Origin: Bartonella sp. DB5-6 | GTDB lineage: Bacteria > Pseudomonadota > Alphaproteobacteria > Rhizobiales > Rhizobiaceae | DNA: 49,537 nt | Direction of reading: 5' to 3' | Assembly (NCBI RefSeq): GCF_000278115.1 | Contig: NZ_JH725119.1 | Span: 1,272-50,808 of the forward strand | Shown here: positions 18,961 through 28,466 of the stretch, one piece after another | Numbering within the stretch: position 1 is the first letter of the stretch | How the letters are laid out: each line of letters starts with the position of its first letter | Made by a program: the position numbers and the translations under genes | Notes under the pieces: model-generated | What the model was told of the DNA's origin: nothing | Databases searched by the model: none | What the model saw: the letters and a program-made list of their open reading frames with translations, nothing else

Positions 18961-19425
18961 GTTCCCTCTTTTGAGAAAGTAATACATTATTAAAATCGGC
19001 TCCTTTTGGAGCTTGCATGATAAAGACCTCAAAGCCTTGGCTATAGGCATGCGCAGCTAAGGTAAAATCAGCTAAAGTATTTTTGATCGGTTGGCTTTGT
19101 TGACAAATCTTTTGTGCTTTTTCTCCTTTCTGTTTCGCTCGTTTGAGATCAGCACAAACCTGTTTTGAGAAAGAGAGCGTATGATCATAAGCTTTATCAA
19201 AAAAGGCTTGTTTCCCAAGCATCCAATTCTTGTAAGCGATTGTATGATTTCTTTAAAAGAACATACGGCATAACAATAGAGTAAGAGACGTCAATCATGT
19301 CCATTAGCAAGGGATAAGCTGGGCAGCCTATCATCATGAGCAGGGCAATGGGCACTTCCATAACGCCCATGCCAAACATCACGCAAGGCATTTGTTATGC
19401 CATGAGCATTTTTATAATCGTACAT
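18956..19425 (-). pseudogene. Toprim-domain primase-like protein pseudogene
   Basis: From ATG 19425 (minus) the frame gives MYDYKNAHGITNALRDVWHG, then a zinc-finger-like start HCPAHDD followed by SLSLANGHD-stop-RLLLYC, as in island Toprim/primase proteins (CPAHDDxxPSL...DGRLLLxCHAGC). An in-frame TGA and a frameshift near 19230 follow, and the sequence then jumps to what looks like the end of the Toprim domain (LADFTLAAHAYSQGFEVF, PKGADFNNVLL). Most of the central domain is deleted. Its stop overlaps the start of the DUF3987 pseudogene (ATGA), so the two were a translationally coupled replication pair. Confidence 0.72.
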
Positions 19426-19567
19426 TTTCTATCCTATGATGTTGCGTCACAGGAGTTTTTTTCTATATGAATACCGACAATATTCATAATTGTTCTTGAA
19501 GTGAGAAACTAGAATACAAAAATATATGGATTGTTTTATAGTATGAAAATTTATTATAGGGAATGAA

Positions 19568-20020
19568 ATGAAGAAAATCTTAAAATCATTGAGTGGAATA
19601 GCGTTGTGCATTATATCTGGATGTTACTCAGATCAAACTCCTTTAACGGTTGTAGATGTATGGGAAAAGTCTGGTGCAGATAAGCTTGAGATAAAAAAAG
19701 CGTTGTTAGAATGCGGAATACAGACTTTTTCTGAAGAAGAAGCTCTGAGCATCCGTAAAAAAGTCAATCGTGAGAAACTCAATGTGCATGCACATGTTCG
19801 TGAAAAACTCAATGAGCAGGCATCCGTTGATGCTTGCATGGCTCAAGCAGGATTTCGTAATAAATTTGGAGAGTCGAGCTGGTGTGAGAGTGAGAAGTAT
19901 AAAGCTTATAATCTTTCCATTTGTCAACCTGATGCTGTTATTCCTCAGCGAAGTGTTGAGATACGCTTAAATAGCCCTTATTGTAAGGAGAATAAAGATC
20001 AACCGGAATGCCAGCCTTAA
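19568..20020 (+). CDS. Hypothetical lipoprotein (island-borne)
   Basis: A 150-residue exported lipoprotein. The signal peptide MKKILKSLSGIALCIISGC ends in a lipobox (I-S-G-C) with Cys19 as the lipidated residue. The mature part is charged, has a helical EEEALSIRKKVNREK region and six further cysteines (CGIQTF, DACMAQ, WCESE, SICQPD, YCKEN, ECQP), suggesting disulfides in the periplasm. The SD AGGGAATGA precedes the ATG. It is the only intact plus-strand gene in the decayed DUF3987-Toprim-AlpA-integrase block and sits between two copies of the Toprim start region. I do not recognise a specific family; the DACMxxxGF pattern is common in phage-associated lipoproteins. Function unknown. Confidence 0.8.
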   Translation: MKKILKSLSGIALCIISGCYSDQTPLTVVDVWEKSGADKLEIKKALLECGIQTFSEEEALSIRKKVNREKLNVHAHVREKLNEQASVDACMAQAGFRNKFGESSWCESEKYKAYNLSICQPDAVIPQRSVEIRLNSPYCKENKDQPECQP

Positions 20021-20104
20021 ATCTTGCTGTTTGTGATGGAAACAATCTTCCATCTTTGTGTTAGCTTGGAATGGCGGGGTTCTTTCCTCAATCTACCACC
20101 TCAC

Positions 20105-20225
20105 TAATATCTGTGAAGTAATATAACAGCAGAAAATGAGCTAAACCTTCACAAGGCAAGACAGCGGTCATGCCTTGTGCATTTCTATAATTGCACATTT
20201 TTATTCTATGATGTTGCATCACAGG
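20105..20225 (-). repeat. Second copy of the Toprim gene start region
   Basis: The sequence around 20168-20225 (ATGCCTTGTGCATTTCTATA to GTTGCATCACAGGA) closely matches 19398-19454. On the minus strand it encodes MCNYRNAQGMTA, resembling the MYDYKNAHGITNA start of the Toprim protein. It then degenerates. It is a relic of a second Toprim gene belonging to the right integrase/AlpA module. Confidence 0.55.
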
Positions 20226-20283
20226 ACAGATTTTGCTATCTCTAGGGTGATGAGCTTGAGAAAGCCTTGTCCGTCTTTACGTG

Positions 20284-21724
20284 ACAAGGTTTTCTTTTTA
20301 TGCCGCGTCGTTATAACGTTTCTCTTTCGCTTGCTCGATGACATTGATAAGATCCCATTGTAACCAACGCGATAAAAAACCAAACTTTAAAGGTTTTGGC
20401 AAAGATCCATTGGTTACATGACGGCGGAATGTCGAAACACTCATATGAAGCAATTTTGCACTTTCACGGTCTGTCAAAAGAATATCATTTTCTGTCATAC
20501 TAAAATCCTTTCAGTCTCAAAAAATGAAAACAAATCATAAGCATTTATTAACCATATTTTGGAAGAATTTGAAAGGTATTTAATCTATAAAAAACAATAT
20601 TTTATCATAGTTTTTCTGATGTGATAAGTGATGAATCTTATTGAGATGATATGAGAGAACAGAGAGAGAAAGTTATCCACAGATGATGGGGTTATGCACC
20701 CCATCTGTTAAGATTGCCCCGTGACATAAGCCGCCCATTTATCCATATAGATACGGCGCTGTTCTAGATAATCAGTACGACGATAGGCACGTTCTACTTG
20801 CCCCTCGACCGTATGACTTAGAATGGTTTCAGCAACCTCATAAGGGGCATCGGTTGTTTCAGCGAGCCAAATTGCGTAAACTAGAGCGAAAACCATGGGG
20901 GAAAGCTTCAAGACCAGTACGTTGCATATATTGTGACATACAGCGTTCAGCAAGGGGACCGCGACCAGTTGCAGAAAAAAAGAAATCATTGCGAGAAAGC
21001 GAGCGCGCTTATTTTAAAATTTCTAATGCCTCTGATGATAGAGGCACGTGAAACTCTGTTGTAGCAACACGCCTTCCTTTCATATTTTCAGCAGGAATTG
21101 TCCAGATATTCTTATCAATCTGATCTTCACGAATATGACGTAAAGGGTTAGAACGAACAGCTGTAAGAATAAGCAAACGCAAAGCCAGATGTGTTATGTT
21201 TTGTGTTTTACAGAGGAACTGATAAAAGGCAGGAACATCTCTCCAATCCATAGCTGGTCTGTTCGTGATCTTATGGCGTTGTTTGCCTGAGAGAGCTTGT
21301 GCTTTTTCTGTTGCCTGTAAATCAACATCCAATCCTAAGTCAGCAGCATGTTTAAGACAAAGATTAAGACGCATCAATGCTGTATGCCAAATAGGGGCAA
21401 GAGTATTGCGTATCTCTGTTTGAGTAATCTCTGAAACCTGCAGACAGCCTAATTTGGGCAAAATATGAAGGCGTAATGGTAAAAACCAAGTTCCATCTTT
21501 ACCATCATCTTTTAATTCAGCTTTACGACTTTCAAAAGCATCTAAAGCAATGTCTTTTAAATAATGGAGATTGCTTATCGCCTCACGCTTTTGTTTATTG
21601 CGTTCTTTAATGGGGTCACGCCCTTCACGTAAAATAGCACGCCACCCAGTTGCCAATTCACGGGCTTGTTTTAAAGAGACATCTCTCAAGGCACCCAATC
21701 CCATTTCACGGCGCCGACCATGAA
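20284..21724 (-). repeat. Direct repeat of 1-1461 (integrase/AlpA module)
   Basis: The AlpA-hairpin-integrase segment repeats 1-1461 in the same orientation at a constant offset of 20,283 bp up to position 1095 of the left copy. After that the right copy lacks 21 bp. The pair brackets about 19 kb that includes eleven plus-strand core genes plus ppa and typA, so recombination between the repeats would delete or tandemly duplicate that block. Confidence 0.9.
20298..20498 (-). CDS. AlpA-family excisionase/regulator, right copy
   Basis: A 66-residue AlpA/Xis-type HTH protein, identical in sequence to the one encoded at 15-215 apart from silent DNA changes. It lies downstream of the right integrase pseudogene, on the same strand, with the same AAAGGAT ribosome-binding site. 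Conservation of both ORFs while both integrases are broken could reflect recent duplication or gene conversion rather than selection. If expressed, it may regulate surviving element promoters. Confidence 0.85.
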   Translation of the reverse strand: MTENDILLTDRESAKLLHMSVSTFRRHVTNGSLPKPLKFGFLSRWLQWDLINVIEQAKEKRYNDAA

Positions 21725-21725
21725 T
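20708..21725 (-). pseudogene. Tyrosine recombinase pseudogene, right copy, fused to tRNA-Leu
   Basis: This is the same integrase as at 425-1591, sharing its in-frame TAA (21009-21011) and distal one-base shift. It lacks the N-terminal arm: similarity starts at HGRRREMGLGAL, directly abutting the interrupted tRNA-Leu at about 21725. A 21-bp deletion relative to the left copy removes seven residues after TKAG/IWHT. Bases 20637-21378 appear identical to 354-1095, while the flanks diverge by scattered substitutions, a mosaic typical of gene conversion. The element presumably used the tRNA 3' end as its attachment site, the habit of this integrase class. Confidence 0.88.
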
Positions 21726-21796
21726 GGACTCGAACCTCCACGCCTTGCGGCACAGGTACCTGAAACCTGCGCGTCTACCAATTCCGCCATCTGGGC
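21726..21796 (-). tRNA. tRNA-Leu(CAG), 3'-truncated (probably non-functional)
   Basis: On the minus strand from 21796 the sequence runs GCCCAGATGGCGGAATTGG, with a D-arm, then the anticodon arm CAGGT-TTCAGGT-ACCTG (anticodon CAG), a long class II variable arm (GTGCCGCAAGGCGT) and the start of the T-arm GGAGGTTCGAGTCC. It should continue into the rest of the T-stem and an acceptor strand matching GCCCAGA (TCTGGGC). Instead it continues ATTCATGG, which is integrase coding sequence. About 11 nucleotides plus CCA are missing, so the T-stem and acceptor stem cannot form. It lies 111 bp downstream of gpmA on the same strand. Another leucine tRNA (for example anticodon TAG) would have to read CUG codons. 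Confidence 0.8.
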
Positions 21797-21907
21797 TTAA
21801 AATTCATCTAAGCTTGTGAAACAGCTCTGTCAATAAAATTATAAAATTTGTTCTTCAGTTCAAAACTGTTGAGTTAAACTCTTTATGTCCACTACGATTT
21901 TAGAAAT

Positions 21908-22528
21908 TTAAGGTGTAATGATCGTCTTTGATAAAATCGTTGAGTCAGAATTAAATGTATAAATAATAGGAATACCGGTTGCTAATTCTTTGGAGATAAT
22001 TTCTTCACCGTTTAGACCTTCAAGTGCCATAATAAGAGCACGAAGAGTGTTGCCGTGTGCTGCAACCAAAACAGTTTTAGAGCGCAGAATATGTGGTTGG
22101 ATATGGTAAAGATAGTAAGGCCAAACGCGAGCGCCAGTATCACGTAAGCTTTCTCCATTAGGAGGAGCAATCGTATAGGAGCGGCGCCATATTTGCACTT
22201 GCTCATCTCCCCATTGGTGACGGACTTCATCTTTATTTAAACCAGCAAGATCACCATAATTTCTCTCATTCAATGCTGGATTTTTTATCAATTGCAAATT
22301 GGATTGTTCCATCTGCTCTAAAATGTGTTGCGCTGTTTTTTGTGCGCGCTGTAAGTTAGATGTAAAAGCAATATCAAATTTTAAACCAGCTTCTTTAAGT
22401 TTCTTTCCTGCTGTTATTGCTTCAGTATGACCTTTTTCTGTCAAATCTGGATCTTTCCAACCAGTAAAAAGGTTTTTGAGATTCCATTCACTTTGTCCAT
22501 GACGGATTAGTACAAGTGTGCGTCCCAT
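21908..22528 (-). CDS. gpmA: 2,3-bisphosphoglycerate-dependent phosphoglycerate mutase
   Basis: A 206-residue glycolytic mutase interconverting 3- and 2-phosphoglycerate. The phosphohistidine motif [11 protein letters not shown] is at the N-terminus, followed by [29 protein letters not shown] and the second catalytic histidine region [12 protein letters not shown] chose the ATG at 22528 ([11 protein letters not shown]); the open frame upstream to 22567 overlaps dapB and has no family match. It follows dapB on the same strand with 28 bp between them, the usual dapB-gpmA order in this group. Confidence 0.95.
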   Translation of the reverse strand: MGRTLVLIRHGQSEWNLKNLFTGWKDPDLTEKGHTEAITAGKKLKEAGLKFDIAFTSNLQRAQKTAQHILEQMEQSNLQLIKNPALNERNYGDLAGLNKDEVRHQWGDEQVQIWRRSYTIAPPNGESLRDTGARVWPYYLYHIQPHILRSKTVLVAAHGNTLRALIMALEGLNGEEIISKELATGIPIIYTFNSDSTILSKTIITP

Positions 22529-22556
22529 TATGAATTTCCCACATTCAATTGATTGT

Positions 22557-23369
22557 TTAAAGTTCATCGTTCAATCCCAAAACATCAAGCATTGAATAAA
22601 GGCCATTTTCGTGGTTCTTTGCCCATAAAGCTGCTTTTAATGCACCGTTGGCAAAAACAGAGCGTTCTTGCGCTGAGTGTGAAAAAACGATACGCTCATT
22701 TGGGCCGGCAAAAGTGACACTATGGTCGCCAACAACCGTTCCACCCCGTGAACAGGCAAAGCCTATTGTGCCTTTTTTGCGTTTACCTATATGACCACTG
22801 CGTTCACTAATACTCATGTTTTTAAGCATAATATCACGACCTTCTGCTGCTGCTTGCCCAAGAAGAAGAGCTGTTCCAGAAGGGGCATCAACTTTGCCAG
22901 CGTGATGCATTTCGTAAATTTCAATATCAAAATCATCAGGTTCTAATGCTTTGGCGGCTTTTTTTACAAAGTTTGCTAACAAATTTATCCCAAGGCTCAT
23001 ATTTCCAGATTTGACAATAGTTGTATATTTTGCAAAATCTGCAATCTTTTCTTCTTCTGTTTTGCTAAATCCTGTTGTGCCGATAATATGGACAAGGCTT
23101 TTTTGAGCAGCATAGTTGGCATAGAGAATACTGGCTTGTGGCTGTGAAAAATCTAAAATACCTTCAGTATGCGAAAAGGCATTTTCAGGATCATCCGTGA
23201 TCTGAATGCCAAGAGGGCTTGAATCAATCAATGTGCTGGCATCTTTGTTTACAAAAGGTGATCCTTTGCGCACAAGCACAGCACAAAGCTCTACGTCTTT
23301 CCTGCTTTGGATAGCTGTGATGAGCTCACGCCCCATTTTTCCATTAGCACCAACAACTGTAAGGCGCAT
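22557..23369 (-). CDS. dapB: 4-hydroxy-tetrahydrodipicolinate reductase DapB
   Basis: A 270-residue enzyme of lysine and diaminopimelate synthesis. The NAD(P)-binding start is [16 protein letters not shown]. The catalytic His region is [19 protein letters not shown], and the C-terminus has [22 protein letters not shown]. The ATG at 23369 is preceded by AAGGAGAAAG; the frame stays open to 23450 but without similarity. The product feeds peptidoglycan cross-linking. It leads a two-gene unit with gpmA. Confidence 0.96.
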   Translation of the reverse strand: MRLTVVGANGKMGRELITAIQSRKDVELCAVLVRKGSPFVNKDASTLIDSSPLGIQITDDPENAFSHTEGILDFSQPQASILYANYAAQKSLVHIIGTTGFSKTEEEKIADFAKYTTIVKSGNMSLGINLLANFVKKAAKALEPDDFDIEIYEMHHAGKVDAPSGTALLLGQAAAEGRDIMLKNMSISERSGHIGKRKKGTIGFACSRGGTVVGDHSVTFAGPNERIVFSHSAQERSVFANGALKAALWAKNHENGLYSMLDVLGLNDEL

Positions 23370-23899
23370 ATCTTTCTCCTTATGACTTTGCTTTTTAAGT
23401 ATAGGAAAATTCTCTCTCTTTCCAACGGTTCTTTTTCTCTGTGGGGACAAATTTCATTTTTTAGTTATGTGAAAGAATTCTCAGTTTATAGAAGCCCATG
23501 TAAAAAATGCTTTTGTCTTCGTTATAGAGTAAACAATATAAATGTTACGTAATATGCCGTGAGGTCTTGCAAGATGGTATCACCATTTTATTGTTTAGTT
23601 CTCAACACTGTTATAGTTTTTGCATTTAAACAATCCATAAGATATTTCAAATTCTTTCTGAAATGATTTTTATTTGCACACCAATTCTGCTTGTAATGTG
23701 CAAGAAAACGTTCGTTAATTCATCATAAAATGGAGGCAAAAATAAGAAAACATTCTTGTATTTGGGGTGGCATTCCAGTTGTAAAATAATGAACTAGCTT
23801 TATAGGTCGATGCTTTATTACACCGTGCATAAAAATGCATGGAATTTTATTGGTGCGGAGGTAATGTTAATACCTCTTTCTACTTGTCAAGGGAGATGC
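23370..23899. other. 530-bp intergenic region, no gene recognised
   Basis: This AT-rich stretch separates divergently placed dapB (leftward) from the end of the GST gene. It holds two small inverted repeats, TTTGCACA...TGTGCAA (near 23668-23702) and GAGGTA/TACCTC (23858-23876), and no convincing ORF. The dapB promoter should lie near its left end. Confidence 0.5.
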
Positions 23900-24592
23900 T
23901 TAGAAGTCAAGATCCGCATAATGAGGACTCGCTACGATTCCTCGGATACGATCTGTTAAAAGTGAACGAAAAGAAGGTCGTGATTTCATCCGCATATACC
24001 AGTCTTTGGCGGCAGGGGATTGATCCCAATCAATTTCCCCTAGAAAATCAAGCACAGAAACAGAAGCTGCGGCTGCTAGATCCGCATAAGATAATGCAGA
24101 GCCGACTAACCAGTCACGAGATGCGCAGAGCCAATTGAGATAGTTCATATGTGGTAAAATGTTTGCACGCGCATTGCGTAAAATTTGTGAATTTGGAGCA
24201 CCACCACCAATGGCTAACGGCATTTCACGTTTATAGACTCGCTCTCGTACAATATGGCGTGCAGCTTCATTTTCAAATTTATTTAAAAACCAGTCATTGA
24301 GGCGGCGCACCTCGGCACGGTCTAAAGGATTTTCTGGAAAGAATTTATTCTCTTGTCGTAAATTTCCATGTGTTTCATCTAAATATTCGTAGATAACAAA
24401 AGCTCCTGATAATGGAACTTCGTATTCATCAAGAAGAACAGGGACATGACCAGCTGGATTCAATGCAAGAAATTCGTGTCTTCTTGCCCATTCATGTTCT
24501 TCAATCAATTGAGTGCTTACACCATATTCTCCAAGAATGAGGCGTACAAATCGAGAGGCAGAAGATAGAGGAGAATGAAAAAGTGTCAGCAT
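23900..24592 (-). CDS. Glutathione S-transferase-like protein, probable FzlA-type division protein
   Basis: A 230-residue two-domain GST fold: a thioredoxin-like N-domain (MLTLFHSPLSSASRFVRLIL to LNPAGHVPVLLDEYEVPLSGA) and a helical C-domain (LVGSALSYADLAAAASVSVLDFLGEIDW). The overall pattern, including EHEWARRHEFLALNPAG and the terminal HYADLDF, resembles the alphaproteobacterial GST-like proteins that include FzlA, which binds FtsZ and lacks classic GST activity in Caulobacter. The FzlA assignment is from recalled similarity and not certain; a true GST is the alternative. It is a single gene, with 139 bp between it and engB. Confidence 0.75.
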   Translation of the reverse strand: MLTLFHSPLSSASRFVRLILGEYGVSTQLIEEHEWARRHEFLALNPAGHVPVLLDEYEVPLSGAFVIYEYLDETHGNLRQENKFFPENPLDRAEVRRLNDWFLNKFENEAARHIVRERVYKREMPLAIGGGAPNSQILRNARANILPHMNYLNWLCASRDWLVGSALSYADLAAAASVSVLDFLGEIDWDQSPAAKDWYMRMKSRPSFRSLLTDRIRGIVASPHYADLDF

Positions 24593-24731
24593 AATCTACG
24601 CTATCAAATAGAGTTGATGAGAATTTTTTCAAGTATTAGGAATTTTTATAAAGGTGCTTTACTAGAAGTACAAGATTATTAGTAAAAGCTCATAATTATG
24701 TTTAATAAACTTTTAATAAAAGGAATGTGTT

Positions 24732-25379
24732 CTATGCTGCGATTGCTTGTAAAATGGCGGTACGCAATTCTTCCAAACCTAATGCTTTTTCTGAAGATGT
24801 CACAAGAAGTTCAGGATAAGCTGCTGGATGTTTGAGCAGATGTGTTTTTGTGGTTATTATTAATTTTTCAAGGACATTCGATTTTATTTTATCACTTTTC
24901 GTTAAAACAATTTGATAAGAAACAGCTGCTTTATCAAGAAGATCTAAAACATCTGAATCATTTTTTTTGATTCCATGACGTGAATCAATCAAGACATAAA
25001 CACGTTTTAATGTTGTACGCCCCCGCAAATAGTTAAAAATCAACTCTGTCCACGCATCAACCAGATTTTTAGGGGCTTCGGCAAAACCATAACCTGGCAT
25101 ATCTACGAGCGCTATAGGAGGGAGATCTCCTAGTTGTCCACTAAAACCATCGGGTACAAAGTAATTAAGTTCTTGAGTGCGCCCTGGTGTATTTGAGGTA
25201 CGCGCCAAGCCTTTTTGTTGGACGAGTGCGTTGATCAAAGATGATTTTCCAACATTCGAACGTCCCGCAAATGCGATTTCCGGTGGTCCTTCTGGTGGGA
25301 GAAAGCGTATTGCTGGTACACCACGAATAAAAACCCACTTGCGAAAAAAAATTCCCAAAAGAGACGAACATTTTGTCAT
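24732..25379 (-). CDS. engB: Ribosome biogenesis GTPase EngB (YihA/YsxC)
   Basis: A 215-residue GTP-binding protein for late 50S assembly. G1 is [11 protein letters not shown]2 the T in [11 protein letters not shown]3 DMPGYG, and G4 TKSD. Its start overlaps the yidC stop by 4 bp (ATGA), so translation is coupled. It is the last gene of the rpmH-rnpA-yidC-engB group, which is conserved in alphaproteobacteria. The length is typical. Confidence 0.95.
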   Translation of the reverse strand: MTKCSSLLGIFFRKWVFIRGVPAIRFLPPEGPPEIAFAGRSNVGKSSLINALVQQKGLARTSNTPGRTQELNYFVPDGFSGQLGDLPPIALVDMPGYGFAEAPKNLVDAWTELIFNYLRGRTTLKRVYVLIDSRHGIKKNDSDVLDLLDKAAVSYQIVLTKSDKIKSNVLEKLIITTKTHLLKHPAAYPELLVTSSEKALGLEELRTAILQAIAA

Positions 25380-27214
25380 TCATGCACTTCTTTTTTGGGT
25401 GATCTTCGCCACAAGGCTTTAAGATTATCAAAAAGCTCAATTTTAGCCCCTTGACGTTTCATCATGATACCTTGCTGAATAATCGACAGTATATTGTTCC
25501 ATGCCCAGTAGATGACAAGACCAACAGGGAAGGAAGCGAGCATAAAAGTAAAGATGACCGGCATCCACGCAAAGATCATAGCTTGTGTCTGATCTTGAGG
25601 AGCTGGGTTCATACGCATTTGTAAAAACATCGTTATTCCCATGATCAAAGGCCATGCACCAAGCATAAGAAACGTTGGGGTCGTGTACGGTAAAAGGCCA
25701 AACAGGTTAAAAAGGGAAGTTGGATCGGGTGCTGCTAGATCTTGAATCCAACCAAAGAAAGGTGCATGCCGCATTTCGATGGTAATATACAGAACTTTAT
25801 AAAGAGCAAAAAATATTGGAAATTGAACCAACATTGGCCAACAGCCCGCAAGAGGATTGATTTTTTGGGTTTTATACAGTTCTATAATTGCTTGTTGTTG
25901 TTTGGTTCTATCATCTGGATATTTTTCTTTTATTTCCAACAACATCGGTTGTATAAGCTTCATACGCGCCATAGATTTATAGGACTTATTCGCTAGCGGG
26001 AAGAGCAGTGTTTTCAAGAGCACTGTGACAAGAAGAATGGCGATACCAAAATTGCCTGTTTGCTTATAAAGAATGTCAATAAGAGAAAACATTGGTTTGG
26101 TGATGAAATCAAACCAGCCCCAATCGATTAAAAGAGCAAATTTCTTAATTTTTAAGTTATTTTGATAGTGATTAATGATTTCAACTTGTTTTGCTCCAGC
26201 AAAAAGACGATTTGTAACGGTTTTTGTTTCGTTTGGAGCGATAGTTAGAAGTGACCCGAGCAAATCAGACTGATAATGTGTTTGTAAGCGATCAAAATAA
26301 ATAAAGCGGCTTGTATATTCTTTATCTTGAGGGGGAATAACCGCTACAGCCCAATATTTATCGGTAATACCAATCCAGCCTCCTATCACTTTAGAGAACG
26401 CTATGCTTTTTTGCCCATTATCAGGATTTGGATCAAGCTCCGCTAAATTTTTGTATTTCTCGGTTTTAAGTGAATCACCTGCAATACCTATCATGCCTTC
26501 ATGAAGCAAGTAGGTCGCATTTGTATGTTCTGGTGGAGCTGCGCGTGCAACGCGAGCATAGGATGAGAGATATATAGGCTTATTCCCTTCATTGCTGATA
26601 GAATCTTCAATGGTAAACATGTAGTGATCATCAACAGAAAGAACACGACGAAAGATTTGTCCTTGTCCGTTATTATAAATTAAAGTGACTGGTGTTGAAG
26701 GAGTCAGTGTCGTGTTGTTTCCTTCTATTTGCCATTGTGTATCAGATTGTGGCAAGGATTCTTTTGACAAAGAAGGACTAGTAAAACCAAATTCAGCAAG
26801 GTAGGTCGTTGTGAATCCTTTGGGGTTTAGTAAAGCAATTTCCGGTGATTTTTTCTCTACTGTCAGGCGATATTTTTTGAGGAGAAGATCATCAAACTGT
26901 GCGCCAACAAGATTAATGGAACCTTCAAGTTCATTGGTTTTTATAGCAATACGGTTTGTTTTGGCTAATATAGCATTCCGGATTTCAGGAGTCATTTTGT
27001 GATCAATTATGGATGCTGATCCGTACGTTGGTGCTGTGTCAGAAAAACTTGTAGTAGGAGTGGAAAGTGTAGACTGTTGTTTTGACAATTGCTGTGCGAT
27101 GATTTGTTGTTTCTGTAATTCATCTTGTTTGGGAATAACATGAAGAAACTGCCATGCTATAAGTACACCAAAAGACAATCCAATGGCGATAAAGAAATTG
27201 CGATTATATTCCAT
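25376..27214 (-). CDS. yidC: Membrane protein insertase YidC
   Basis: A 612-residue insertase. TM1 is at residues 6-25 ([20 protein letters not shown]), followed by a large periplasmic domain (about 55-350). The conserved hydrophobic core has five TM segments ([43 protein letters not shown]; and three more) and a basic tail. YidC inserts small membrane proteins alone and assists SecYEG. Its start overlaps the rnpA end by 11 bp and its stop overlaps engB, so all three are translated as one unit. Confidence 0.96.
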   Translation of the reverse strand: MEYNRNFFIAIGLSFGVLIAWQFLHVIPKQDELQKQQIIAQQLSKQQSTLSTPTTSFSDTAPTYGSASIIDHKMTPEIRNAILAKTNRIAIKTNELEGSINLVGAQFDDLLLKKYRLTVEKKSPEIALLNPKGFTTTYLAEFGFTSPSLSKESLPQSDTQWQIEGNNTTLTPSTPVTLIYNNGQGQIFRRVLSVDDHYMFTIEDSISNEGNKPIYLSSYARVARAAPPEHTNATYLLHEGMIGIAGDSLKTEKYKNLAELDPNPDNGQKSIAFSKVIGGWIGITDKYWAVAVIPPQDKEYTSRFIYFDRLQTHYQSDLLGSLLTIAPNETKTVTNRLFAGAKQVEIINHYQNNLKIKKFALLIDWGWFDFITKPMFSLIDILYKQTGNFGIAILLVTVLLKTLLFPLANKSYKSMARMKLIQPMLLEIKEKYPDDRTKQQQAIIELYKTQKINPLAGCWPMLVQFPIFFALYKVLYITIEMRHAPFFGWIQDLAAPDPTSLFNLFGLLPYTTPTFLMLGAWPLIMGITMFLQMRMNPAPQDQTQAMIFAWMPVIFTFMLASFPVGLVIYWAWNNILSIIQQGIMMKRQGAKIELFDNLKALWRRSPKKEVHE

Positions 27215-27596
27215 TCGTACACCCCTGCTGCCGTTTTTGATGCTTTGTTTTTGATTTTATTCGTCGGTTTAATTCATTGATCAAAGATGAAAAAGGTGCA
27301 TGAAGCACATCAGGACGTGCTACAATGACATAATCTGTTCCTGCCTCCATGTTATCTGTTAAACCAACCCTTACTGCTTCGCGCAAACGTCTTTTGATAC
27401 GGTTGCGTTTGACAGCATTGCCGTTTCTACGTGTAACCGTGAAACCTACACGCGCAACACGAGGAGATTTTATTTCTGCTGTTTGTTCATGGGATTTGAC
27501 TTCAAGCAAAAATAAAGGACCACGTCGTTTTTCTCCTGTGCGTACAGCCAAAAAATCCGATCTTTTGCGAATACGGCAGGGGTGTTTTTTCTTCAT
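27204..27596 (-). CDS. rnpA: Ribonuclease P protein component
   Basis: A 130-residue basic protein subunit of RNase P, which cuts 5' leaders from tRNA precursors together with the rnpB RNA. The RNR box is intact ([20 protein letters not shown]), preceded by the GFTVTR beta strand. The start [18 protein letters not shown] matches alphaproteobacterial members. It is placed between rpmH and yidC as usual. The 116-bp gap to rpmH suggests a shared transcript. Confidence 0.95.
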   Translation of the reverse strand: MKKKHPCRIRKRSDFLAVRTGEKRRGPLFLLEVKSHEQTAEIKSPRVARVGFTVTRRNGNAVKRNRIKRRLREAVRVGLTDNMEAGTDYVIVARPDVLHAPFSSLINELNRRIKSKTKHQKRQQGCTNGI

Positions 27597-27712
27597 AAAG
27601 AGCGTTTTGCAATTTCACTAAATGCCCGCAAAAGCAGGCATAAAAAATTTCTAACGAAAACTTCACAACAGAAATGATAAATAATATTCAATTGTTGTGA
27701 AAATTTAAATGA

Positions 27713-27847
27713 TTAAGCAGATAACCGCTTACGTCCGCGAGCACGCCTTGCGGCGATAACTTTACGGCCACCAGCTGTTGCCATACGTGCACGAAAACCA
27801 TGGCGGCGTTTACGGACAAGTTTAGAGGGTTGGTAAGTACGTTTCAT
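27713..27847 (-). CDS. rpmH: Ribosomal protein bL34
   Basis: A 44-residue, very basic protein. It begins [20 protein letters not shown] and ends GRKRLSA, the unmistakable bL34 sequence. ATG at 27847, TAA at 27713. It heads the rpmH-rnpA-yidC-engB operon; a candidate sigma-70 promoter lies at 27939-27967. Confidence 0.97.
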   Translation of the reverse strand: MKRTYQPSKLVRKRRHGFRARMATAGGRKVIAARRARGRKRLSA

Positions 27848-27938
27848 TTATTTAAATACCGCGGAGTGCGGCCCTTCTTATATTTTACAGGCAATTATGC
27901 GCTAGATGGACAATCTTACCCTATCATACGGCCGTTTA

Positions 27939-27967
27939 TCCATAAGGAAAAATATAAAAAAAGTCAA
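27939..27967 (-). promoter_or_regulatory. Candidate promoter of rpmH
   Basis: On the minus strand TTGACT (27967-27962) and TATGGA (27944-27939) are separated by 17 bp, about 92 bp before the rpmH start. The -35 is strong and the -10 weak. The leader between them and the ATG holds a short GC hairpin (CCGC/GCGG). Confidence 0.4.
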
Positions 27968-28466
27968 TCTTAGATTATTTGTCTCTCTCTTAAAAAAACA
28001 AAAAACTCTACGATAGAGGTACATTTTATTCGTAACACTTTAAAAGTTAAGAAAAACACGAATTGGTAACGGTGCAGTTTACAGTTATCTTTTTTATAAG
28101 ACAAGTGAATACTCAAGACGTAAAGGGGCAGAGGGGGGGGTAAAGAAAGAGTCGTCGCTCGTTAGTATATGATTGTAGTAAAGTGTATTTTTTAACGTAA
28201 AAAGTGTACTTGGTTTTGCCTTTTAAAGACCTTTATAGAAACATTCATAAAGTGTTTGTACGGCAAACGTGTTTAATGGAATTTCATATCAGATTTTACG
28301 TTCGAGGTTTTTATTTGAGATTGGTTTCGTGTTTTTAAAGAGATAAAATGTAATGTATTTACATTTTGTAATTCTCAGTAAAGTAAGAAATTTTAGGTGG
28401 TGAAGTTGAAGTATTTTGAGTCCTTAATTGCTATATTTTTGGGTATTTTTATAGAGAGGAAAGACA
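27968..28466. other. Intergenic region between rpmH and mrp, no gene recognised
   Basis: These 500 bp lie between divergent genes. Two AAGTGTA repeats (near 28180-28207) and a run of eight G (about 28131-28138) stand out, but no ORF with a ribosome-binding site. It should contain the mrp promoter. Confidence 0.5.

Noticed and set aside
23839..24138. 99-codon plus-strand ORF
   Set aside because: It lies mostly antisense to the GST/FzlA-like gene, has no family similarity and no convincing ribosome-binding site; a coding shadow.
28120..28145. Run of eight G as a phase-variation tract
   Set aside because: It lies in non-coding DNA far from any start codon, with no adjacent ORF whose frame or promoter spacing it would change.
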